Origin: Oxytricha trifallax
Lineage: Eukaryota > Ciliophora > Spirotrichea > Sporadotrichida > Oxytrichidae
Length of the DNA stretch: 64,000 bases
Assembly (NCBI GenBank): GCA_000711775.1
Contig: ARYC01018447.1
Coordinates: 1 to 64,000, forward strand
Reading direction: 5' to 3'
Positions 48,301 to 58,084 of this stretch are shown here, in pieces (the stretch's first letter is position 1; each line of letters begins with the position of its first letter). The notes beneath the pieces were generated by a model. That model did no database searches and was not told the DNA's origin. It worked only from the letters and a program-made list of their open reading frames with translations. A program made the translations under genes and the position numbers.

Positions 48301-48475
48301 ATTAGACTTGTAAAGCACCTTAATATCTTTATTTAAGCAAATATTTTATTTTATATTGTATTTATAGTAACAAAACACTTAAGAAATTGGAATCAAGCAT
48401 AGTTTAGAAGATATAGAAAAATGATATTAAACAGCGATCTTATACTAGAGTCTTATTAAGTGGAGCAAGATAAAA
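45301..48475. other. AT-rich stretch with scattered coding-like scraps
   Basis: No complete gene. Short pieces with protein-like composition occur. On the minus strand near 45710-45860 a frame reads ECKFINADDTYDDYFWEFIK (preceded by a TGA and another frame). On the plus strand near 46920-47270 two frames read FAATHHDRDANIQHLVVLY and LTFDSLKLLVYKQMLEMSTQ. None has a recognised family. A (GATAAT)n-like run lies near 46483-46505. The boundary between the copy-1 cluster and this stretch is not marked by any repeat I can see. Confidence 0.4.
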
Positions 48476-48721
48476 ATGTCATACAAAGTCAGTTAGATAT
48501 TTTTGAATTCTTCATATGTTCTTTCAAAACAACGTTTATCTGCATCTCAGTTAAACTTGAATCTTAAATTTGAATCAGGGGATAGACCAGAATTTACTTT
48601 AAATTTATTAGCATGTTCACATTTTACACTGTCATTAATGAATTTAAAAGGCAATTTGATGAAATAATAGATGCCTTTATCTTCAAAAATTAAAAGTTAT
48701 GCTAAATTAAATACAAACTGA
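48476..48721 (+). CDS. Small open frame, unidentified
   Basis: Eighty-one codons from ATG 48476 (MSYKVSQIFLNSSYVLSKQR) to TGA 48719-48721, with KFESGDRPEFTLNLLACSHF. A second frame (MILNSDLILESYQVEQDKNV, from about 48421) overlaps it and is equally open, so at most one is real. Confidence 0.22.
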
Positions 48722-49093
48722 AATCATTATGATAAACATATAATAAAAATGAAGCAAAGTGATCAACTGAAAAACTAGATAAAGAAAAATAACTTATTTA
48801 AGAGTGGAATCATTAATTAATCAATTGAATATTTAAGTAAAAGAATAATTCTGTTTAGTTGAGCTTAATGTAAATGTAAAAATCTGTGAATGGATTTGCT
48901 ATGGAAGAAAAACTTCTTTATTCTCTCATCATCTGAACTATCTTCAATGGATAGACCCAAACTATCTTATTATACATTAATTTTATCATCGCTTTCTATT
49001 TTAAAGTCTTTTTAAAATAATTTAAACATACTCATCTCAATTTTAATGATCAAGCTAGCTTAATTACTAATAAATCTTTATATATATATATAT

Positions 49094-49546
49094 ATGGCTA
49101 GATGCTATTCAGTTCATGATCTCTGCAGTAATAATTTTAAACATCCTAGTGATTCTATTTTTCATAAAGTCATCAGTACTACAGGTTATAAAGAAAGAAG
49201 CGAAGCTGTTCGGAAAACTGGGTCCCTCCAATAACTAATTAAGAAGATTACTGAAAAAATCAAATATAAAAATGATTTTTAAGTGGCCAGATAGGCGCAG
49301 ATTTTAAGGCTTTTGCTTTCAGCTTGCTAAGACTAAGCTTCTATTACCAGCATCTAATAAACACGAATCTTCTACACTCCAACGATCAATGAGGAACGAG
49401 GTCAGGTGGATATACATGCTACAGAAGGTGTCTTTTAAATTTAAGACAAGGGAATTTTAAATAAGTATGAATTAAGAACTACATATTTAATAATATTAAT
49501 TTAAATTTCAATAAGTCAAATTCTTAATTGCCCGTCTTTAAAATGA
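49094..49546 (+). CDS. Unidentified ORF overlapping the start of SecA-like copy 2
   Basis: Seen: 150 codons from ATG 49094 (MARCYSVHDLCSNNFKHPSD) through GSLQQLIKKITEKIKYKNDF and RIFYTPTINEERGQVDIHAT to TGA 49544-49546. The stop overlaps the ATG of the SecA-like gene (49543) in the tetramer ATGA. A (TA)n run precedes the start. GC rises to about 40% between 49120 and 49440. Composition is protein-like, with several TAA/TAG read as Gln. No domain recognised. Copy 1 has no counterpart upstream of its SecA-like gene, so this is either specific to copy 2 or an older gene cut by the insertion. Confidence 0.4.
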
Positions 49547-52500
49547 TAGAAACAAAGAATTCTACTGATGGACCTGACCAACTTCTTGATAGAAATCGAT
49601 TAATTGATTAGGCAAATTCTTTCAAACAAAATGATTGCTCATCTTAAATAGGCTCCTTCAAATCGCATCCTCTAGATCACCAAGAAATTACGATAGCTGC
49701 TTAAGAAATGCATCATGACACAATGACAACAACTAGCAAGAGAGGTAGAAGGTCAAAATATGAGGGAGCATAATATCCAGACCTCGTTGATAAAGCAAAG
49801 CTTATCCTGCCTCATCACAATTACGATATTGACCAGATTTTGGCAATGGATGAGTTTAAGCCCCTCATCGGAAGCAAAGATATATACAGATTTGTTATTA
49901 AGTTCATATTAAATAAGACTACATAGAGTCAGGCTAAATCTGTAAAAAAATATCAAAATTGGATCTCTTAATGAGGTAGGGGAAAATTTGCCGCCAAAGT
50001 CTAAAGTAGCTAGTGACCATTTGCACAATCTAAAGAATGGTGAAGGCAACGAAGGCTAGCTAAAGGCTCATAATTCACAGGTCAACTATGGAGCTAGGAT
50101 TTAATCCGAAATAACCTTGATTTACATTCGAGAGTACATGATTTAAAACCAAACTAAAGGCAAGACTTTATTGGGAAAATATTTAATAAAAACAGTTAAA
50201 GTCTACTTGAGTTTTTGCAAAATCTGAAAACAGCGTGCTCTTAAAATCTCTATGAGGATATGTTCCGAATAATCTCTGAACTAAATCAGAGAGCTCAAGC
50301 AAGTTTACAGATAAAGACAAGGCTCTTCGTATCCTCATTACTCTACTATAGATACGAATCATCGAAGTAGATGGCTCTTTGTTAAGGAGTGCTTTAGCAT
50401 TGCTAGCTTAATGACAAAATACAGAATAAGCCCTAGGTCTAGCAAACTACATATTCATCAATGATCCTGATTATTTGCTATAGCAACAAGATGAAATTTA
50501 AAAGCTTTATATGACAAACATTGGAATCATCCCTCTTATGATTGGAACATTTCAATAGTTCAAAATAGACTCTTAAGCAGTGCGAATATTACCAAACACC
50601 CTATTAAGCTTAAATAAGGCGTTCATTGAAGTACTGAAAGAAGATTAAGGCCTCCGATTAATAAGAGATCTTCCTATTAATGTGGTTGGTGACTTTATTC
50701 AAATTTGTGCCCTGTCAAGGCCATCCTCCTACCAAAACTTGACAATTTCATTTAAACAATGACTGAAATCTTTGTTCAGAAATGGGACTTTATTGATCAG
50801 GATGATTTCATACATTATCTTTAATAGATTTCATTCGAGCTAAAATAGAGGAACCCCATATGGGTCTCAAAATTGGATGATATTTCAGATTTAGGGAAGA
50901 ATCTTCCATTCATATAATTTAAGAAAGGTGTGAGAAACAGGAGGGACGTTATCCAAGATTGCTTAAAAGCTGATTTCACAAAGCTGAATCAGCTACTAAA
51001 TATCCCTAATAAAACTTGTGACTTTAATGAGAACGAGTAAAAGAAATTGATTAGTCAATTTAAAAAGCTGAATCTATTATCTATATCCGTAAATTAATTT
51101 GCAAAAAGTGCAGGTTAAAAAGCTTTTACTGATTCTCGGCAAATGCTTAGACTTTAGCAGATTTTGGGATTTAAATTTTTCACGCTTTTGAGGCTTTGCA
51201 TATATTATCTTCTATGGGAGGATACCTAGTACTCATTTATAAACTTCGGCGAGGGGAACGGGAAAACTTTACTCAAATCAACTTTAGCTGCTCTCAAATC
51301 GAAACTTCTTTAAAAAATCGTCTTTGTTGTTGGGAAAAATGAGCATTTAGTTTTGAGAGGCGAGAAGAAGTTTGAAAGTATAATCACTAGTCTAGGCTTG
51401 AACGTCAACGTCAACCAATATGAGAATAAGATTGGGGTCTACTACTTAAGTCAGAAGTATCTTGAAAGTGCTATGGAGCTACCAGAGTTTCTAGACATTT
51501 GGAAACAAGCAATCGTTATCATAGACGAGTATGATTGGATTTTATTTGAAGGGAATGTAAAGTAAATAGAAACTTAACTAAAATTTATCGCACTGCTGAA
51601 AGTGTTACCGATTTTACTGGTTCACAACTAACAACAAAAGAGGCAATTTGTCTGAAAATAGCATTTGCTACTGAGGAAATTGTATTTCCAAAGCTAAGCT
51701 CTATTGTTGGTGATAAAAGGGTGAAGCTTGACCAAGAGCTCATTACATCAAGCTTACTAGACTATTGCAAGAGTGTTTTCAAGATCTCTGCTCATTATTG
51801 CAAGCTAACTCCAGTAATTATTGTAGAGCAGCAATCCTAAACTATGATCGAGAGTCACTTCAAAAAGTTTGTATAAGTTCCATTTTTCCCATGAAAAATG
51901 TCAAAGGCACTAAAGTGGAAGCCTAATTCGATCATCAATTCGTTAGCAAGAACAACGATGGTTAGTTCGGAGTGTTTCTTCTAAATGAACAATGAGGCAG
52001 AGGTACTGATCTTAAGACGACTCATGAAATAGAATTTAATGGGGGATTATTTTTAATAGTTGCCGACATATTTTCCCTTAGATCGACTGAATAAATCCTG
52101 GATAGAATAGGTCGACCTCACAGAAAAGGATCTTATAAATAGGTAATTTATAAGCAAGGCTCAAAAGAAACTACAGACCAGGTTATATCGCTGCACTAGT
52201 AATTTATAGAGAAATTTATAGAGAATTAAAATCATATAAAAACTGCTGTCCTCTATGCAGCTTTAGGATATTATCAATGGTGTAAGAAAGCTGATGACCT
52301 AAATTAGGAACGTCATTTTAATAAAGCCGTGGGTAGATTGAATAAGATCTTAAAGTTAAATAATATTAACTCTGCAAACAGTGTCAAGTCCTTAAAATAG
52401 AGCAAATAAAGTGAATCTGAAGTGCTTCATAAGTAGAATTCATCAGCGACAGAGTTTGAAAATTAAAATGATAATCTTTTAACAAGAATTACTCCAGAAG

Positions 52501-53073
52501 AGTGCAAGTACGACAGGAAAAAGTAGCTCAAGCCTTAGTAAGATTAAAAAGAGATTCAGAAGCAGAGAGATCGGGTCGATTGTAATGACTTGAGCTCCAT
52601 GGAATCTCTGGATAGCTCTATCAAGATTCATGATTCATCTGTTGAATCAAATAGAAGAAAGATCAAGACTGAGCACAAGATTTAGGTATAATTAGACTCA
52701 AAATCTCTGGAATCTTTACCCAAACAACCAAATGGACAAGCTATGAAGAAGAAAACCTCGAAGAGGACAAATCAAGTGAATTCAAATTTAAACTTGAAAA
52801 AGGATGAGATTAAGGCGGCCGATTCTTTTTTTTCAAAATATGGTAGAATAACAGGAAAGTGAATCACTGCAAGCAATCACTCACCAGCTGTGGAAAATAA
52901 ACGTACAAAAAATCATGAGTCTAAGAGCAGCTGCTCAAACTGATGGAATGACAAGAGGTGCGTTTAGCGATGAGAATGCTAAGCTAAAACTAAATGATTA
53001 AGTGCTAAATTCTTAAGTTAAATAATATTTAAACACACTATCTCACTCTAAATTCATATCTAAATTTTATTGA
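49543..53073 (+). pseudogene. SecA-like motor ATPase gene, copy 2
   Basis: Seen: about 1175 codons from ATG 49543 (MIETKNSTDGPDQLLDRNRL). The helical N-terminal half is homologous to copy 1 (ILPHHNYDIDQILAMDEFKP; EFLQNLKTACSQNLYEDMFR). The motor core follows: FGEGNGKTLL with the P-loop at 51248-51268, VFVVGKNEHLV, IIDEYDWILFEG at about 51518, GRGTDLKT at 51996 on, GGLFLIVAD, and DRIGRP..KGSY near 52100. Known: these are the SecA DEAD-motor signatures. The distance from DEYD to GRGTD (about 157 residues) leaves no room for the SecA preprotein cross-linking domain. TGA 51993 replaces a Gln seen in copy 1, and frameshifts lie near 49960, 50360 and 51570. Walker residues intact. Confidence 0.78.
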
Positions 53074-55044
53074 TTAGACAGAATTCTTCCTTCTCCATCA
53101 ATTACTCCATTGTCATGAAGTTAGTGAACGAGCTGTTTGTAACCCACAAGTTCGTCCATGTGTGCTTTGATATCGTTGAATTAGTTCCTCATCCTTTTGT
53201 TCTCCTGCAAGGACTTTTGCTTGCTGCCTCTCATTGCGATCTCCTCTCCTTTTACTTCTTCAACCTTTTTCATTCTGCGCTTTCTCAAAGAGCTTTGTTT
53301 AATCAAATGGGAAGACATTTCCTTTTAGACTATTTGAGCATAAAGTAAATGAAAGCTTACCGCTATAGTTCAAAGATTCGCTCAATGCTTGCGCAAACTC
53401 TGGCCTCATATGAACGATTAAGTTCTAGGTCTAATCAAGTCTCTCCCTCCTTTTTTACTTTGCCTCATATATCATTTGGTTGATACCATCATTTAGTAAA
53501 GATACAAAAATTTAGGAAGTTGTATAATTCTTAATACAAAATATGATTATTAATTTATTATCTTAAATCTGATTTTTAATTATAATGAATGAAATTAAAT
53601 TAAATAATAGGCGTAGGCTACCGAGTAAAAAATCGCGATTCATCGGTAGCCTACGCTTTGAATTATATTGTTATTTTATAATTTGACAAAAAATAAATTT
53701 CTCACAATTTATCATCTAATTATCATATTTGAGAATGAAATATATTATTTTTTAAAATCATTTAATCTTTTTTACTTGTTTAAGTATTAGTTTACTAGCA
53801 AACAATTAGATTGCTTATCAAATTAAGAATTATTATTGTCCATTTTTATTATTAAATTATTGTTCTAGAAATTTTTATTTTAGATAAAATATTTCTTTAC
53901 TTTTACAGTCAGAGTTTGTTTTTTTGAATAAATTTAAAATTCAACTTTGATTTTATACATTTTATTTTTAATCTTGTTTTATCGATTTAAATTATCAAAA
54001 TAATATTTTTGAAAGTTAGTTTTAATATTTTCTGATCTTAGATTTTGAATCCTTAATTTGATCATAAAGTTCTATTTTTTATATAGAAATTAAATTAATA
54101 TTCATGATTTTTAATATATTTTCCAACATCAGAAATATTGAAAACATAGTTAATTAAATACTTACTAAAATATAGATCGAAAGTATTATTTAAGCAAATT
54201 TTATAAATATAATATGATTTTAAATGAAAATGAAGTCAAAGATAGTAAAACTAAGCATTAGCTTAATTGTTTATCATTAATTTGTTAAAAATAATTATTT
54301 TAATTTTTATCCTTGAAACTTTTTTGAAAAGTATAAAAATATTTTAAGATATAGACTAAATGCAACTTCATCGAATTGAAATATTATCAATATTTTTAAA
54401 AACTATTGTCAAGATAAATTAAAAATTTATATAAAATATATATGAACTTACTTAAATTGTGAGAAATTTATTTTTTGTCAAATTATAAAATAACAATATA
54501 ATTCAAAGCGTAGGCTACCGATGAATCGCGATTTTTTACTCGGTAGCCTACGCCTATTATTTAATTTAATTTCATTCATTATAATTAAAAATCAGATTTA
54601 AGATAATAAATTAATAATCATATTTTGTATTAAGAATTATACAACTTCCTAAATTTTTGTATCTTTACTAATTATCTAATGACATGAGGATATCACAGAT
54701 CCTCTTCTTATCCAAGTGCAGCCAATCGCACTAATCTGGGAGGAACTTCAGCAATGAGGGCTTTTGCTTTGCATATTCTAAGAAGTCATCAGCGGTAAGG
54801 CCTTCTATTTAAGGAACAGCAGCTACAATTACATCACTTCGTTTTAAGTACTAAAGCTAAATTAATTGCATAAATCTACCTCTTTTTCACCGTTAAGAAT
54901 ACTCTTGAGAAAATAACCATTGCAGCATCCTAATTTTGGCAAGTAAGCCGCTCACTCTTGTGCTAAGAAGTCGTGTAGCTCTTTTTTGCTCCCAATCTTC
55001 TCTTGAACTTAATGGACGTTCACTCTTGAAAGCTATCCCTGCAT
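53043..55044 (-). pseudogene. Basic coiled-coil protein gene, copy 2, split by palindrome D
   Basis: Seen: exons from ATG 55044 (MQGQLSRVNVHQVQEKIGSK) through AAYLPKLGCCNGYFLKSILN, SDVIVAAVPQIEGLTADDFL, WLHLDKKRICDILMS, then, across the insertion, LNDGINQMIYEAKQKRRERL, and after a 33-nt GT..AG intron near 53325-53357 the coiled coil KRRMKKVEEVKGEE and HQLHDNGVIDGEG, to TGA 53043-53045. Exons and introns match copy 1, which supports their boundaries. Rejoining at TA leaves the frame off by one, so an indel or a different excision point is needed. The 3' end overlaps the end of the SecA-like frame on the other strand. Function unknown. Confidence 0.55.
53496..54668. mobile_element. Palindromic element D (1173 bp, TA-flanked)
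   Basis: Seen: arms start GTAAAGATACAAAAATTTAG and are flanked by TA (53494-53495 and 54669-54670). Each arm carries a GC-richer hairpin of about 45 bp with stem GCGTAGGCTACCGA (53611-53655 and 54508-54553). The stem shares CTACCG with the equivalent hairpin of element A although the rest differs. The inner 750 bp is AT-rich and noncoding. The layout (TA, terminal inverted repeat, subterminal hairpin, long arm, AT-rich centre) is the same as in element A. Inferred: same family of fold-back elements, different subfamily. Confidence 0.82.
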
Positions 55045-55229
55045 CTGCACATCTCATTATTAAAAATATACTTGATTTACCTTATTGTCAGTGAAGTATA
55101 GAAATGGACTACAAATTTTTATTAATTAATTATAATATTAAATAGGGTTACTAATAACTATTCTAGCCCAATAGGAAAACTGTATAAAGGAATTCTCTTT
55201 GCCAAAAAAGTAATATCTCCCAGAAGAAA

Positions 55230-56463
55230 ATGAAAACTCTTAGGTCAAACGATAAATCGCAATCAATGCTCACTGATTTTTTTAAGCTTGATAAGTAATC
55301 CCAAGAATCAAGTTCTTCCGATAACGAGTTAGAGTAGTCAAATGATCAGACTTCCGAACGAGTAAGCATAAAGCCTTATTAAGGAAGCTCAACGTAGCTT
55401 CTCATCAACAATCCAACCAGTGAAAATTAAATCATTCTTGAGAGTTGGAACGAAGACTCTATACTTAAAATTGAGAGTCATCTTTTGAAATAAAACTTTA
55501 ATGAAGCATTCGATACAGTGTTATATGATCCAAGGGTGTAGCTAGAATTACCTCAATTCAAATAATTGAGACTTCGGTTGTCTGAATTAAATACAGTTCC
55601 AGGAAACAGTAAGAACAATTGCTCTAATTTACTTACGTTATAAGCTTTTAAAGAATTAAATAAAATATGTGGAGTCTTATTTGATTGATTAGCTGGACTA
55701 GTACCTAAGTAACTTGCAGGCTCAACCAAATTCTAATAATGATTCCCTTTCTGACAGACTTTAACGACTCAGTATTGGTGAAGAACCCCAGTTTTTTGGA
55801 ATAATGAAAGAAAATAAGTCTTAACTTCCACAATAAAAGTCAGAAAAGCTAGATTATATTTCCTAAGGTCTTTATTAAAATTCTGGTTGTAGTATTGTCA
55901 ATATCTGTAAACGGATTGGAGTTACCAAGTACATAGTTAAAAAGGTCTAAGAAGAAAAGCAAACTAGGATTGAAGGTGGTATTGGTATTCCCATTAAACG
56001 CTGTGGAAAGATTCCTGATAGCTTAAAGGAATTTATAAAGAGTTTTCTTTCATCAGAAATAAGATTTAGAATCTCAATAATCTGTAATCCACTCTGAAAC
56101 AAAAAAATTGATGTAATAGTATCATAAGGCTGGCTGAGTAAATATGTACGATAATAGTTAGACTTAAGGTCTAAGAAAGTTTATTCTGTTGATATAAGAA
56201 CCAACTCTTAAAAATTAATCTTGTAAAGGTAACTTGCTGCTTACAACTTCACTTAAATTCTTGATTAAGGGCTCAATCTAATAAATATAGATGAGAGTAG
56301 TATTCAATGGATTGAAAACCCAACCAAAGCTTGGTCGGTTAAAGGATTTAAACGCTATAATAATAGTCTTCGTAGAATTTCTGCTGTTAATATTATAGGT
56401 GCCATTAGCTCTACTGTAAACTTATATTTTACATTAAACAAACGAAATTCAAATGGGGAATGA
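55230..56463 (+). pseudogene. DD34E transposase, copy 2, truncated
   Basis: Seen: ATG 55230 starts MKTLRSNDKSQSMLTDFFK, then an acidic Ser-rich stretch and an N-terminal region to a TGA near 55687. After frame changes it continues with GCSIVNICKRIGVTKYIVKK, a helix-turn-helix-like segment, and reaches NIDESSIQW with Asp near 56289. It stops at TGA 56461-56463 before the second Asp and the Glu, so two of the three catalytic residues are missing. QSMLTDFF matches a PCNA-interacting box at the same place as in copy 1. The truncation coincides with the start of the methyltransferase frame (ATG 56460). Inferred: recombination or deletion joined the two genes. Confidence 0.75.
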
Positions 56464-57117
56464 TAATATCAAATAAGAACAGCTATTAATACCAGGGGTG
56501 CATTAAAGACTAGAGTATGTGGAACCAAATATTCTCAGACCATTAAGTTAATGAGTTAGGAAATTTATTTGATGCAATTGTGATGGACCCGCCCTGGAAT
56601 GATACAGCTTGCAAGCTTGATTATTAAATTCTCAAAGATATTGAAATCTTTAAAAAATATTCCAATTTAAAAACTATAGAAGAACGGGTATTTGTTTATA
56701 TGGATTACAAACTCAAAACTTGAGTCATGGTTAAAATATTTGAAGTCAATTGGATATAAAAGGGCAGAGATACTAACATTGGTTAAACTTAATGAAGATA
56801 TAACCTTACATTCTGGCATTGGATTTGACCTCAGGCATGTGACTGAATTTTGTGTTGTAGCTAGACCCGATAACAAATTTTTTGAACTAAAAAAAATTAG
56901 TTTTACTCACAATGTCCCAAATATTATTATATCACCAGTCAGATTAGTTAGCCAAAAGCCAGAATAATTATATAAATATATTGAGCAGCTTTTACCTAAC
57001 AGAAAATATGCTGAGATATTTGGAAGACCTCACAATCACAGGCTTTGCTGGACTACTATAGGAAATGAATTGATATATTTTCTCAATGGACAGCCTTCAA
57101 AAGTCAATAAGCAGTGA
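56460..57117 (+). pseudogene. MT-A70-type adenine methyltransferase gene, copy 2
   Basis: Seen: from ATG 56460, QYQGCIKD and LFDAIVMDPPWNDTACKLD with the catalytic DPPW at 56586-56597. After one frame change near 56690, FIWITNSKLESWLKYLKSIG, GIGFDLRHVTEFCVVARPDN, QLYKYIEQLLPNRKYAEIFG and RLCWTTIGNE follow to TGA 57115-57117. Upstream of the ATG the words TKFKWGM parallel YEWGM in copy 1, so the original gene extended further 5'. Known: an MT-A70 catalytic core of about 200 residues that uses S-adenosylmethionine to methylate adenine N6. The first methyltransferase motif is intact here, unlike copy 1. Substrate, DNA or RNA, cannot be decided. Confidence 0.8.
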
Positions 57118-58084
57118 ATTAAATATTCATTGAAATTCTATATATTTCTATTGATATTTTGCTAATAATAATTAAACATAATTTAAAAATATTATCTTAA
57201 TTTGATTAAGATAATCTTATTTCAAATTTTGATCTTATTTCACTTAAGGGGTTTTATTAAATCAAGTAAAATTAATTATTTATATTTGTATACTTGACTG
57301 TTATTTATTTACATCTTCAAGTTGTTTGTAATAGAATATTATCGAAATTTACACATACTGAAGTTTCGGATATATATTTTATAAAAAAAATTAATTATAA
57401 TGATTCAAAAATAACAAAAAATAGCTTAATTCTTGAATGTTTTTACAATACAATTTAAAAGAATTAATATTTATAGAATCAGTACAGATTTACCCACACA
57501 GTTGTTTGTTCACAGAAATAGATCAATTTTGTAAATCATGAAAACATAAAAGAAATAAAATCAATCAATAACAGTTTTTAGTATTTGAGAAATAATAAAC
57601 TCATTTTCTCATCGCTTAATTTATGACATTTTATAAATGAGTTAATAGTATATTACAATACTCAATTTCATGTCAGTTGTAATGTATATCACTTTTTTAT
57701 TTCCATTATTATGTATTTTATCAATAATAAAAAGTTTATTTCACATATAATATTATTTTATTTCATTAACTTCAACTAAATTATTGAATAGTAATCTATT
57801 TGCATTTTATAAAAGTATAATTTTTGAAGGATTAAATAGATAGTTAAAAATTAATTCAATTATTAATAAAATTTTTAATGTATTTATAATTGAATTATTA
57901 TTAAATGTAACTAGTGATAAATTGGTAGTCTTGCTTGTTTTTAGAATTTTATTAATAATGTTTATTCATCTAACAATATCCAAAAACTATATAAATTAGC
58001 ATAAAATATATAAGATTGTTATAATATAATTTAAGCAGGTATTAATTGAGAGAGTGGTGTAAATCTCTTCTGAATTTGAATCCT
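57118..58084. other. AT-rich stretch without recognisable gene
   Basis: Low-GC DNA after the copy-2 cluster. AAGGGGTTTTATTAAATC near 57245 resembles ACTAGGGGTTTTATCATA near 45420, at a similar distance after the copy-1 methyltransferase; otherwise nothing is seen. Confidence 0.5.

Noticed and set aside
53490..54675. Longer target duplication for palindrome D (such as ATT or ATTA)
   Set aside because: Only TA is unambiguous; longer matches are imperfect and the AT-rich flanks make them unreliable.
56667..56876. 69-codon minus-strand open frame
   Set aside because: Antisense to the MT-A70 domain of copy 2.
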